Assembly (NCBI RefSeq): GCF_014748335.1
Contig: NZ_JAAVIY010000005.1
Span: 184,398-248,397 of the forward strand
DNA: 64,000 nucleotides
Origin: Flavobacterium selenitireducens
Lineage (GTDB): Bacteria > Bacteroidota > Bacteroidia > Flavobacteriales > Flavobacteriaceae
Direction: 5' to 3'
Shown here: positions 7,896-16,863 of the stretch, piece by piece
How the letters are laid out: each line of letters opens with the position of its first letter
Position numbering within the stretch: the first letter of the stretch is position 1
The notes under the pieces: generated by a model
What the model saw: only the letters and a program-made list of their open reading frames with translations
What the model was told of the DNA's origin: nothing
Databases searched by the model: none
Translations under genes and position numbers: made by a program

Positions 7896-9080
7896 ATGAA
7901 AAAGAATTTTGCTCTTATGTCCCTGTTGGCATTGGCACTTATGCTTGTGAACTGCCGACGCGATGACGACATCGGGCCAACCAAAGCACGCGACTATACC
8001 GATCAATATGCCAAGGATCTTGCCGACATTGAGCAATTCCTAAAAACCCATCGTTATACGGTAATCAACAATCCCGGCCAGCAAAACGACCAGGACGTGA
8101 CCTTTCACGCCGTGCAGGATGGAGACCCACGCGCCATATGGTTCAGTGACTCGTTGGAGACCCGAACGGTAAAAACGTATCGCAACCAGGATAAGGATAT
8201 CGACTACAAAATGTATTTCCTGAGGTTGAGGACAGGCGGAGGCGCGTTGAACGACAAGCCATCCCCAACGAATACCGATGAAATTTTGGCGTCCTACACA
8301 GGAAAATACCTTTTCCATCTTTCTACAGTAGTGGATGGAACTCCGGTCGATTCCCTAAAGTATTTTGAGTTCGAATCCAACCCATTTCCTCAGGCCAATC
8401 TCGATCTTCAGCAAACGATTAAAGGCTGGGGCGAAATTTTTCCGCAATTCAAAGGCGGCGATGCTACTCAGATTGATGGCCAGCCGACAACTTATGGCAA
8501 TTTTGGAGCAGGAGTAATGTTCATCCCTTCCGCACTAGGATACTACAACCAGGCATTGGGTTCGATCCCAGCGTATGCTCCGTTGATCTTTACATTCAAA
8601 TTGTATAGTGTTACGCGTACCGATACGGATGGAGACGGCATTCCGAATTATCTGGAAGACCTCGACAATGACGGTTATATGTACATCATTCTCAACGAGG
8701 ATGGAACGGGAGATCCGCGTCCTGACGACATAGATGGGGACGGTGCGCCGAATTACCTCGACCAGGATGACGACGGCGACAATGTTTTGACTATTGAAGA
8801 GCTCAGAAGGCCTCAGGTTGAAATCAGTCCCGGAGTATACGATTACACGAAATATTATTACAAGTTCAACGGAGCTGCGGTCGATGATCCCAACACGCCT
8901 TACGACGACAGGCTTGGCGCGCCGAGATGCCTCAATGGCCCAACTGACTCCCAGTGTAACGCGACCGGTTCATTCGAAGATTTCACGGAGCCGACCCGAC
9001 TGCGCAATTACCTCGATCCCAACTGCACGAAAGTGAACAGATGGGTATCGGCCGGCCAGACACCCGCGCCTTGCAATTGA
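7896..9080 (+). CDS. FKBP-type peptidyl-prolyl isomerase lipoprotein with Ca-binding repeats
   Basis: 394 aa. A signal peptide with lipobox LVNC (Cys20) followed by RRDDD predicts an envelope lipoprotein. The middle (about residues 130-250) resembles an FKBP domain: GTPVDS, IKGWGEIFPQFKGG and VMFIPSALGYY mirror the isomerase pocket. The C-terminal part has thrombospondin-type-3-like Asp repeats DTDGDGIPNYLEDLDNDG and DIDGDGAPNYLDQDDDGD, likely Ca2+ sites. The likely role is folding or binding of exported proteins. Single gene, ended by a bidirectional terminator. Confidence 0.85.
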   Translation: MKKNFALMSLLALALMLVNCRRDDDIGPTKARDYTDQYAKDLADIEQFLKTHRYTVINNPGQQNDQDVTFHAVQDGDPRAIWFSDSLETRTVKTYRNQDKDIDYKMYFLRLRTGGGALNDKPSPTNTDEILASYTGKYLFHLSTVVDGTPVDSLKYFEFESNPFPQANLDLQQTIKGWGEIFPQFKGGDATQIDGQPTTYGNFGAGVMFIPSALGYYNQALGSIPAYAPLIFTFKLYSVTRTDTDGDGIPNYLEDLDNDGYMYIILNEDGTGDPRPDDIDGDGAPNYLDQDDDGDNVLTIEELRRPQVEISPGVYDYTKYYYKFNGAAVDDPNTPYDDRLGAPRCLNGPTDSQCNATGSFEDFTEPTRLRNYLDPNCTKVNRWVSAGQTPAPCN

Positions 9081-9096
9081 CGTAAAGTGTTTCCAT

Positions 9097-9131
9097 AAAA
9101 AAATCCCGTTCCAACCGAACGGGATTTTTAT
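9097..9131. terminator. Bidirectional terminator
   Basis: Stem TCCCGTTC/GAACGGGA (9104-9111 with 9117-9124), CAACC loop, flanked by A and T runs. Serves the lipoprotein gene (+) and the transketolase gene (-). Confidence 0.9.
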
Positions 9132-9149
9132 TTTGTGACTATCTGAAAA

Positions 9150-10103
9150 TTACTTTCGGGAAATCGCTTTTTCAGATGCGGACACTATCGCCGACGCATT
9201 GAGTTTGTACTTTTCCATCAACTGATCAGGCGTTCCGGATTCACCGAAACTGTCGAACACCGCAACGAATTCCTGGGGCGCCGGATTGTTCAAGGCCAGT
9301 ACGCGGGAAACGCTTTCGCCAAGTCCGCCAAGGATGTTGTGTTCTTCTGCTGTTACGATGCAACCTGTCTTTTTCAAGGAATTTAGGATCGCATTTTCAT
9401 CAAGCGGTTTTATCGTGTGGATATTGATCACTTCCGCCGAAATTCCTTTTGCTTCCAAAGCTTCGGCTGCCAAAAGCGCTTCCCAGACCAGATGGCCCGT
9501 GGCGACGATGGTGACATCTGTTCCTTCGTTTAACAAGATGGCTTTCCCGATTTCGAACTTCTCGTCAGCCGGTGTGAAATTGGGCACGACCGGACGTCCG
9601 AAACGCAGGTAAACCGGGCCGTGGTGCTCAGCGATCGCCATTGTAGCAGCTTTTGTCTGATTATAGTCGCACGTATTGATAACGGTCATGCCCGGAAGCA
9701 TTTTCATCAATCCGATGTCTTCGAGGATTTGGTGGGTTGCCCCGTCTTCGCCCAGCGTCAATCCCGCATGCGACGCACAAATCTTGACGTTCTTATTAGA
9801 ATAAGCTACCGATTGGCGAATCTGGTCGTAGACGCGCCCTGTAGAAAAGTTCGCGAAAGTTCCAGTGAATGGAATTTTCCCGCCTATCGTCAGTCCAGCG
9901 GCAATCCCGATCATGTTCGCCTCGGCTATCCCGATCTGGAAAAAGCGGTCCGGATGGTTCTTTTTGAAATCGTCCATTTTGAGCGACCCGATCAGGTCGG
10001 CGCAAAGGGCAACTACATTTTCATTGGTTTGGCCAAGTTCGGTAAGGCCGGCCCCGAATCCGGAACGCGTGTCTTTACTACCTGTATTTTCGTATTTTTT
10101 CAT
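9150..10103 (-). CDS. tkt: Transketolase, C-terminal subunit (pyrimidine-binding and C-terminal domains)
   Basis: 317 aa from the ATG at 10103 (MKKYENTGSKDTRSGFGA); the longer open frame upstream is not conserved coding. It carries the pyrimidine domain with the catalytic Glu in IGIAEANMIGIAAG and the C-terminal domain with LRFGRPVVP and ILGGLGESVS. It must pair with the product of the next upstream gene to make an active thiamine-diphosphate transketolase for the pentose phosphate pathway. Split transketolases are common in Bacteroidota and archaea. The gap to the partner gene is 73 nt. Confidence 0.93.
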   Translation of the reverse strand: MKKYENTGSKDTRSGFGAGLTELGQTNENVVALCADLIGSLKMDDFKKNHPDRFFQIGIAEANMIGIAAGLTIGGKIPFTGTFANFSTGRVYDQIRQSVAYSNKNVKICASHAGLTLGEDGATHQILEDIGLMKMLPGMTVINTCDYNQTKAATMAIAEHHGPVYLRFGRPVVPNFTPADEKFEIGKAILLNEGTDVTIVATGHLVWEALLAAEALEAKGISAEVINIHTIKPLDENAILNSLKKTGCIVTAEEHNILGGLGESVSRVLALNNPAPQEFVAVFDSFGESGTPDQLMEKYKLNASAIVSASEKAISRK

Positions 10104-10176
10104 GTTTGATAAGCAAATTAGCAAATTGTCGTATAGGGGAATGGAAGTAACCAAGCGCGTACCCGACAATCCAATT

Positions 10177-11028
10177 TTAATAGTCAGATTCGTCTTCGCT
10201 GTAGTTTTGCAACAAAGCGGTCTCCAATTGGGCATCGTTAGGCGCTTTCCCGTGCCAGGCGTGAGTGTGCATCATAAAATCGACGCCGTGTCCCATTTCG
10301 GTGTGCAGCAGAACGCAAATCGGCTTTCCTTGTCCCGTCCTGGATTTTGCGTCGGTAAGCCCTGCTATAATCGCTTCGACATTGTTTCCGGCTGCGATCT
10401 CGACTACCTCCCATCCGAAAGCGATGAATTTGGCACTGAGGCTGCCCATGTTCAGCACTTCGTCTGTAGGCCCGTCTATTTGCTGCCTGTTCAGGTCTAC
10501 TGTTGCGATAAGATTGTCAACCTTTTTGGCCGCCGCATACATGATCGCTTCCCAATTTTGGCCTTCCTGCAACTCTCCGTCACCGTGAAGGCTGAATATC
10601 AAATGATTGTCGTTGTTGAGCTTTTTGGCTTGGGCGGCTCCAATGGCAACAGACAATCCCTGACCCAACGATCCTGAGGCGACGCGAACTCCGGGCAGGC
10701 CTTCGTGAGTTGTCGGATGACCCTGAAGTCGGGAATTGATGTGGCGGAACGTCTTGAGTTCCTCAACCGGAAAATAGCCGCTTCGAGCCAAAACACTGTA
10801 GAAAACAGGTGAAATGTGTCCGTTCGACAGGAAAAAAAGATCCTCACCGATACCATCCATATCGAAACCTTCCTTGCGATCCATGATGTTTTGGTAAAGC
10901 GTGACGAGAAATTCGGTGCATCCTAAAGATCCGCCGGGATGTCCCGAGTTTACCGCATGCACCATACGCAGGATGTCGCGACGAACCTGGACGGCTAAAG
11001 CGTTTAACTGTTGTGTGTTACGTTTCAT
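10177..11028 (-). CDS. tkt: Transketolase, N-terminal subunit (ThDP pyrophosphate-binding domain)
   Basis: 283 aa from the ATG at 11028. Substrate-site His in VNSGHPGGSLGC, ThDP/metal-binding HGDGELQEGQNWEA with the partner Asn in DLNRQQIDG, and MGHGVDFM near the end. It supplies the pyrophosphate domain of the split transketolase. First gene of the two-gene operon. Confidence 0.93.
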   Translation of the reverse strand: MKRNTQQLNALAVQVRRDILRMVHAVNSGHPGGSLGCTEFLVTLYQNIMDRKEGFDMDGIGEDLFFLSNGHISPVFYSVLARSGYFPVEELKTFRHINSRLQGHPTTHEGLPGVRVASGSLGQGLSVAIGAAQAKKLNNDNHLIFSLHGDGELQEGQNWEAIMYAAAKKVDNLIATVDLNRQQIDGPTDEVLNMGSLSAKFIAFGWEVVEIAAGNNVEAIIAGLTDAKSRTGQGKPICVLLHTEMGHGVDFMMHTHAWHGKAPNDAQLETALLQNYSEDESDY

Positions 11029-11224
11029 TAAATTGGTTTTATTAAACTGACCCAAAGATAGGCTAATTCGCGATAGGCAACCGATAAGTCCGAGCCAAAA
11101 ATTAGCTCCAAAGCTGTCCGGTCGAAGTAAGTTTTAAGTGAAATTTTTGCAGCTGTGTTTATTTTCCGATCGCTGCCGGGCAGAGATTATCCAAAACGCC
11201 AAGTGTCAATCGCCCAATCTTGGA

Positions 11225-11740
11225 TCAAGAGGCATTGTTTTTTAGCTTTTTGTATTCCCGGATCAAGTCCTTGAGTTGCCTGTTGGACGACACATCAATT
11301 TCCTTGTCCGACAGATAATGCCTGAATTTGTAATGGCTGGTGTACTTTTTTGAGGCGATTTCCTGGTTGATCGCGCTTAGTTCGGCTCTCAGGATCTTCT
11401 TTTCGCTTTCCAAGATCTGCAACATCCTGAATTTGTCTTTCAGCACTATCCTGAACGTCGTCGTATTGAATGGAATCGAATTCAACAGCTGCATTTGCTT
11501 CTTGGATTTCGCATCGAGCGTGTCTATGAGTTTTATGGCGATATTTTCCATTTCTTTTCTCGACAACGCGTCCATGTCGTCCGGAAGCAGGGATTCACGC
11601 GCCTTTGCATTTTCAACCGGCTTGGGTTTTGCCTGATCGCGCGCCGATTTTGGAGTTGACCCGGAATCGATGTAACCACTTCCAAAGCATTTTTCGCATT
11701 TCGGGTTCAAGCCTTCGCAAGGGCAAATTTCGACAGTCAT
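11225..11740 (-). CDS. Conserved hypothetical with N-terminal zinc-finger-like CxC/CxxC and coiled coil
   Basis: 171 aa, function unknown. The N-terminus has CPC near residue 6 and CEKCFGSG near residue 15, a pattern like one DnaJ-type zinc knuckle. It continues with a Lys/Pro linker and a helical segment rich in K, E and L (about residues 55-140), likely coiled coil. Single gene. Confidence 0.65.
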   Translation of the reverse strand: MTVEICPCEGLNPKCEKCFGSGYIDSGSTPKSARDQAKPKPVENAKARESLLPDDMDALSRKEMENIAIKLIDTLDAKSKKQMQLLNSIPFNTTTFRIVLKDKFRMLQILESEKKILRAELSAINQEIASKKYTSHYKFRHYLSDKEIDVSSNRQLKDLIREYKKLKNNAS

Positions 11741-11853
11741 AATCAGGTATTTTGGTTAGCCGCGCCAAAAAAAGGCACAGCGGATTTCTATATCGTGAAC
11801 AGCGAAAAAATCGCGGTTGCATCAGCGGAAATGGAAATGTAACGTTAGGTGAA

Positions 11854-13125
11854 TCAGGTTTTTTGCTTTTTCTTGCGCGCGGCAGGGAACAAGACGTTGT
11901 TGAGAATCAGGCGGTAACCGGGCGAAGTGGGATGAAGGTCTAGAACGGTTGGCTCGTCTCCGACGCGGTGCTGGTAGTCCTCGGGATCGTGTCCGCCGTA
12001 AAACGTGAACATGCCCTTGCCTTTTTGTCCGTGGATATAGCGCGCTTCCCCATTGACCTGGTTTTCGCCCAGGACAAGGATGTTGGATTTTACAAGACTG
12101 CGTTCAAACGACGTGCTCTGGCCCATGAAACCCTTGACCAGTTGGGTGTGGTTTTGGCAAAGCATGCTGGGCACGACATCCCATTTGGCAGAAAATTCCA
12201 TCAAAGTAAAATAGTCCTTCTCAAACGGGATGCGGCGCTTTTCTGTCATGTCGATATCGGAAAACTCATAGCGCTCCGGACGCCTTTCGAGCGTAAAATC
12301 CTTAAAGGCGAAACTGCGGGAATAATCGAGTTTGGATTGGTAATTGGGTTCGCTCGCGTCTCCATCGAACATGGCCTCGCAAATGTCGACGCCTTCCGCC
12401 GAAAGGGCGATGTCGAAACTGTCGGTTGCCGAACACATGGCGAACATAAACCCGCCACCGATTACAAAATCCCTTACTTTCTTGGCGACGGCAAGCTTTT
12501 CCTGAGACACTTTCTCAAAGCCAAGCTTTTTGGCGAGCGCTTCCGCATTGCGCTTTTCTTCGATATACCAAGGCGCGTTGCGGTACATGCCGTAGAATTT
12601 TCCGTATTGTCCGGTAAAATCTTCGTGGTGCAGGTGAAGCCAGTCGTAAAGCAATAGCTGGTCGGACATCACTTCTTCGTCATAGACTTCAACGTACGGA
12701 ATTTCCGCAAATTTAAGCACCAACGTCACCGCGTCGTCCCACGGTTGCTTGCCCTTGGGTGTGTAAACCGCGATTTTCGGCGCTTTCTCAAGCACGACGG
12801 TTTCCATGTTCTGGGAAGGGCTTGAAATTTCGTCGAGTATCGAATTGGCCTGGGAATCGGAAAGTATTTCGAAACTGACGCCGCGAATCTGGCATTCTTT
12901 ACGGATTTCCGGGGCGTCCGGCAATAGAAACGAACCGCCGCGATAATTGAGCAACCAACTCGCCTTGAACTGCTTGTCGAGCGCCCAATAGGTTATGCCG
13001 TAAGCTTTCAGGTGATTTTGCTGTGTGGTCTCATCCATCGGAAGCAGGATGAAGTTCGCGTTGGCAACCGTGGAAAAGGTCAGAAAAACAAGTGCGATAA
13101 GCTTCCTCAAAAACATTGTATCCAT
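11854..13125 (-). CDS. Secreted Bacteroidota protein often labelled asparagine synthetase B
   Basis: 423 aa with a signal peptide (LIALVFLTFSTVANA). The mature start FILLPMDETTQQNHLKAYG is typical of a conserved Bacteroidota family that databases often call asparagine synthetase B. It lacks the N-terminal nucleophile Cys and ATP-pyrophosphatase motifs of true AsnB and is exported, so that label should not be trusted. An IAVYTPKGKQPWDD strand and a GGGFMFAMCSATDSFD nucleophile-elbow-like turn suggest a class-I amidotransferase-like fold. Function unknown. Divergent from the TPR kinase gene. Confidence 0.75.
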   Translation of the reverse strand: MDTMFLRKLIALVFLTFSTVANANFILLPMDETTQQNHLKAYGITYWALDKQFKASWLLNYRGGSFLLPDAPEIRKECQIRGVSFEILSDSQANSILDEISSPSQNMETVVLEKAPKIAVYTPKGKQPWDDAVTLVLKFAEIPYVEVYDEEVMSDQLLLYDWLHLHHEDFTGQYGKFYGMYRNAPWYIEEKRNAEALAKKLGFEKVSQEKLAVAKKVRDFVIGGGFMFAMCSATDSFDIALSAEGVDICEAMFDGDASEPNYQSKLDYSRSFAFKDFTLERRPERYEFSDIDMTEKRRIPFEKDYFTLMEFSAKWDVVPSMLCQNHTQLVKGFMGQSTSFERSLVKSNILVLGENQVNGEARYIHGQKGKGMFTFYGGHDPEDYQHRVGDEPTVLDLHPTSPGYRLILNNVLFPAARKKKQKT

Positions 13126-13219
13126 TTTGGGTAAAGATAAACGTTAATCCTTGAAAAATAGTTCGCTACAATTTAAAAATTCGCTAATTATGCAGCCGCA
13201 AACATCGACCCCAAATCTG

Positions 13220-14929
13220 ATGAGACGTTTTATGATACTGTGCTTCGGCCTGTTAGCCGTCGCGCAACTCCGTGCACAAACGTCCGATTTCGTTGCCACC
13301 AACAATCGGATACAGCAGCTTATTTACGACAACAAATACAACGAGGCACAAGCCGCGATTTACGCGCTGCTCAAAAATCCCAAATGCGACAAGCGGCAAC
13401 AAATGGTGCTTTACGTCTTTCTCAGCGACATCAAGCGCATATTGGTTTCGCAGGATGAAGGCATGAAATATGCGCGCAAAGCCCTGGCCATAACGTTTAC
13501 CGACGAAGTCACTGGAGGTCGCGCGCGGGCGTTGGCCTACCATGTGATCGCAAATATCTTTTATGAAAAAAAGCAATACGATTCCGCTTACTGGTACGCG
13601 ACGAATTCCACCAAGATGGCCGAAAAACACAGCGATCCCAGGCGGCTGTTCAACACCAGGTTGTCGAATTTGCCGATAATCGGATATTACTACCTGCACA
13701 ACAATCGCTTCGAAGATGCCGAAAAGACATTGCTCGAGGCCAACCGGATGTTCAGGCTGCAAGGATCGGAATGTGAAATCCCGCTGCAATTGCTCAAGCT
13801 GGCAGACCTTGAGGCTAAAAGGGACAATCTCGGAAAAGCGGAAAAATATGCGCTCGAAGCGCAGAGCATGGCCGACAGTTGCTCCGTATCGAATTACGTA
13901 TTGGCGGCTTATTCCAAGCTTATCGATATTTACAAGCTTCAGAACAACGCCTCCAAAATGCTCGGTTATGTGAATCGTCGCGACAGTCTCAACCAGGTCA
14001 AGAATCTCGACTTACAGCGACAGAATGCCGAGGTCATCGAAGCCCGTCACAATGCATTGGTCAGTAAGCAGGAGAGTGAATTGTCCAAGATAGAGGCAAA
14101 GGCGCAGGAAAGCCGCAGCAATTTGCTTTCCTGGATCGTAGTGGTTTCAGCATTGTTGCTCATTCTTTCGGTGCTTACCGTGCATCGGCTCAAGCAAAAA
14201 AACCGTGTCATCTCGCGGCAAAAGAACGAGGTCGACCGTCTTAACTTGTTGAACCGCAAGATTTTTTCGGTGGTTTCACACGATTTTAAAGGGCCGCTCC
14301 ACAATCTCCAGGGAATCATCGCGCTTGTCGAAGACGGCCATCTCGACGCCGAGACGTTCAAGGATGTCGCCACCGCAATCGGGAAACAAACTTCCCAGGC
14401 CAATCTTGTGCTTGAGAATTTGCTCAACTGGGCAAAATCCGAGTTTGGAAACCGAACAGGGGAAGAAGCCGAAAGCGCATCTCCGTTGCTGGTTTCGGAC
14501 GAGATCATCGGTCAGCTAAAAACGGTCGCCGCCGAAAAAAAGCTGCTGATCGAAAACCACATTCCGGACACGCTCAACCTCAATATCCAACCCGATAAAT
14601 TGCGTATCGTGTACCGCAATCTCGTCAACAATGCCATCAAATACAGTTTTGACAATGGGCGCGTCACGTTGGGTTATGATCCGGTCAAGGACTGCTTGTT
14701 CGTAAGGGACGAAGGCGTCGGGATTCAATCCGACACACTGGAAAAATTGTTCGCGAACAGCGTCGCCTCTGGTAAGGGAACGAACCTGGAAAGCGGTTAC
14801 GGCATCGGGCTACAGATCACTGCCGAGCTCATCCGTCAGGCAGGCGGAAAGATTGCTGCGAGGAACAATCCTGAGAGAGGAGCCGCGGTTTATTTCCACA
14901 TTCCCACGGCTTTTGAGAGAAGTGCTTAG
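13220..14929 (+). CDS. TPR-containing sensor histidine kinase
   Basis: About 569 aa from the ATG at 13220, chosen because it begins a clean signal peptide (MRRFMILCFGLLAVAQLRAQ); the frame is open back to 13151. Periplasmic TPR-like helical repeats (about residues 25-280), coiled coil, one membrane helix (SWIVVVSALLLILSVLTV), then HisKA with His354 in FSVVSHDFKGPLHNL and HATPase with NNAIKYSF, DEGVGI and SGYGIGL. It has no receiver domain and no adjacent response regulator, so its partner is encoded elsewhere. Confidence 0.88.
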   Translation: MRRFMILCFGLLAVAQLRAQTSDFVATNNRIQQLIYDNKYNEAQAAIYALLKNPKCDKRQQMVLYVFLSDIKRILVSQDEGMKYARKALAITFTDEVTGGRARALAYHVIANIFYEKKQYDSAYWYATNSTKMAEKHSDPRRLFNTRLSNLPIIGYYYLHNNRFEDAEKTLLEANRMFRLQGSECEIPLQLLKLADLEAKRDNLGKAEKYALEAQSMADSCSVSNYVLAAYSKLIDIYKLQNNASKMLGYVNRRDSLNQVKNLDLQRQNAEVIEARHNALVSKQESELSKIEAKAQESRSNLLSWIVVVSALLLILSVLTVHRLKQKNRVISRQKNEVDRLNLLNRKIFSVVSHDFKGPLHNLQGIIALVEDGHLDAETFKDVATAIGKQTSQANLVLENLLNWAKSEFGNRTGEEAESASPLLVSDEIIGQLKTVAAEKKLLIENHIPDTLNLNIQPDKLRIVYRNLVNNAIKYSFDNGRVTLGYDPVKDCLFVRDEGVGIQSDTLEKLFANSVASGKGTNLESGYGIGLQITAELIRQAGGKIAARNNPERGAAVYFHIPTAFERSA

Positions 14930-14935
14930 TCGATT

Positions 14936-15045
14936 GGGCAATTAGCGAATTAGTCAATTAGCGAATTAGCGAATTAGCGAATTAGTCAATTAGCGAGTTA
15001 GTCAATTAGTCGATTAGTCAATTAGCGAATTAGCGAATTGGTAAG
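14936..15045. repeat. 9-bp tandem repeat (AATTAGCGA / AATTAGTCA)
   Basis: About eleven head-to-tail copies of a 9-nt unit that alternates between AATTAGCGA, AATTAGTCA and AATTAGTCG. It begins a few bases after the kinase stop and runs into the duplicated dnaB fragment. Length variation between strains is likely. Confidence 0.85.
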
Positions 15046-15171
15046 TGGATGGAAGATCGTCGAAAACGCCTCCACCGTAATTTTCTAAGATTATCGAATT
15101 TACCGAGGTGTCCGATGAACTTGAGCCGGATGTTTTCAAGCGAACCGTTGCGGTGCTTGGCGATGATGAAC
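15046..15171 (-). pseudogene. Duplicated, decayed fragment of the dnaB 3' coding region
   Basis: 126 bp nearly identical to 15284-15408 inside dnaB: both begin TGGATGGAAGATCG and end GATGATGAAC. Several substitutions and one inserted base break the frame. It still encodes recognisable DnaB sequence (HRNGSLENIRLKFIGHLGKF). It sits immediately after the intact dnaB stop and is a partial tandem duplication. Confidence 0.85.
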
Positions 15172-15173
15172 CG

Positions 15174-16724
15174 TTAGAACGGAACGTCGCTGTCGTCGTC
15201 GAAATTGTTTGCGCTGCTGCCGAAAGCTTCATTCGGCGACGGTAGCGAACGAGGCGAAAACGGCATGTCGTCATGGTTCATTTTGGATGGAAGATCGTCG
15301 AAAACGCCTCCACCGTAATTTTCCAGGTTGTCAAATTTACCGAGGTGTCCGATGAACTTGAGTCGGATGTTTTCAAGCGAACCGTTACGGTGCTTGGCGA
15401 TGATGAACTCGGCCTGGCCTTCGGTCGGTGAGTGTTCGTCGTCATCCCATTCGTCTATTTTGTAGTATTCAGGACGGTAAATGAACGACACGATATCGGC
15501 ATCCTGCTCGATCGCGCCCGATTCACGAAGGTCAGACAACAACGGACGCTTGCTCGAACCACGCGTTTCGACGGCACGCGACAACTGCGACAGTGCGATA
15601 ACGGGAACGTTCAATTCCTTTGCAAGTGCCTTGAGATTACGCGAGATCGTCGAGATTTCCTGTTCGCGGTTTCCACCGCCTTTGCCAGATCCTCCTGCCG
15701 TCATGAGCTGGAGGTAATCGACGATGATGAGTTTGATTCCATATTGGGAGGACAACCGTCGGCACTTGGCGCGCAAATCGAATATGGACAGGGAAGGCGT
15801 GTCGTCTATGAACAACGGCGCTTTTTCAAGATCCTTTACTTTTGTCGACAACTGTTCCCATTCGTGTTTTTCGAGTTTTCCGGTTCGTAGCTTTTCGGAC
15901 GACAATCCCGTTTCGGATGAAATCAGACGCGTGATCAGCTGAACCGACGACATCTCGAGCGAGAACAACGCGACGGGCTGGTTGAAGTCGATGGCCATAT
16001 TGCGCGCCATCGACAAAACGAATGCCGTCTTACCCATACCCGGACGTGCCGCGATGATGATCAGGTCACTCGGTTGCCAACCCGATGTGATCTCGTCCAG
16101 CTTTTCGAAACCTGTCGCCACACCACTAAGTCCTTCGCGTCCGGCAATCTCTTCAATGCGCTTTTTAGCTTGTAACACCAAGCTTTGCGCCGTTTCGGAC
16201 GAGCGCTTGATGTTTCCCTGGGTGACCTCGTATAATCGGGATTCGGCTTTGTCGAGCAGATCGAAAACGTCGGTGGTCTCATCGTAACATTCCTCAATGA
16301 GCTCGGCCGAAATCCGGATCAGGCTGCGCTGGATGAACTTTTGGAGAATGATACGCGAGTGGAATTCGATGTGGGCCGAAGACGAAATCTTCTGCGTAAG
16401 CTGGATCAGGTAGAAATCCCCGCCGGCGAGATCGAGTTTTCCGCTTTTTTTTAGCTGGGCGGAAACCGTGAGCAGGTCGATCGGTTGGGAATCCGTAAAC
16501 AACTGGAAAATCGCCTCGAAGATGTGTTTGTGGGCATCTTTGTAGAAAGCGTCGGCAGCGAGGATGTCGATCACCTCGTCAACACCTTTCTTGTCGATCA
16601 TCATAGCGCCCAAAACCGCTTCCTCAAGTTCCGTTGCCTGAGGCGGCAGCTTGCCTTTCTCAAGACTTATTATGGCCGATTTGTCCACCTTTACGGGACT
16701 TATACTCCTGAAATTTTCCATCAA
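15174..16724 (-). CDS. dnaB: Replicative DNA helicase DnaB
   Basis: 516 aa, full length. N-terminal helical domain (PPQATELEEAVLGAMMIDKKG), linker, RecA-like motor with Walker A AARPGMGKTAF (about residues 220-240), Walker B LIIVDYLQLM and the hexamer motif ALSQLSRAVETR. It unwinds DNA 5'-3' as a hexamer at the replication fork. The C-terminus ends in an acidic tail (FDDDSDVPF) preceded by YGGGVFDDLPS. The segment encoding this region is duplicated downstream. Confidence 0.97.
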   Translation of the reverse strand: MMENFRSISPVKVDKSAIISLEKGKLPPQATELEEAVLGAMMIDKKGVDEVIDILAADAFYKDAHKHIFEAIFQLFTDSQPIDLLTVSAQLKKSGKLDLAGGDFYLIQLTQKISSSAHIEFHSRIILQKFIQRSLIRISAELIEECYDETTDVFDLLDKAESRLYEVTQGNIKRSSETAQSLVLQAKKRIEEIAGREGLSGVATGFEKLDEITSGWQPSDLIIIAARPGMGKTAFVLSMARNMAIDFNQPVALFSLEMSSVQLITRLISSETGLSSEKLRTGKLEKHEWEQLSTKVKDLEKAPLFIDDTPSLSIFDLRAKCRRLSSQYGIKLIIVDYLQLMTAGGSGKGGGNREQEISTISRNLKALAKELNVPVIALSQLSRAVETRGSSKRPLLSDLRESGAIEQDADIVSFIYRPEYYKIDEWDDDEHSPTEGQAEFIIAKHRNGSLENIRLKFIGHLGKFDNLENYGGGVFDDLPSKMNHDDMPFSPRSLPSPNEAFGSSANNFDDDSDVPF

Positions 16725-16811
16725 GCGAAAGTAAACTAATTTTAAAAAAATCGTAACCGGAGTTTTACCGATACGAATGTTGATAACCTGTGTTTCTAGT
16801 GTTTATAAAGC

Positions 16812-16843
16812 AAAAAAAATCCGAAACCACAGGGCTTCGGATT
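16812..16843 (-). terminator. Terminator of accA
   Basis: Stem AATCCGAA/TTCGGATT (16818-16825 with 16836-16843); read on the minus strand it is followed by eight T. Lies 20 nt after the accA stop. Confidence 0.85.
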
Positions 16844-16863
16844 CATTATCGATTTGGAATCGA

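Noticed and set aside
15014..15274. Minus-strand ORF ending in YGGGVFDDLPS-like sequence
   Set aside because: It is an out-of-frame reading of dnaB joined to the duplicated fragment.
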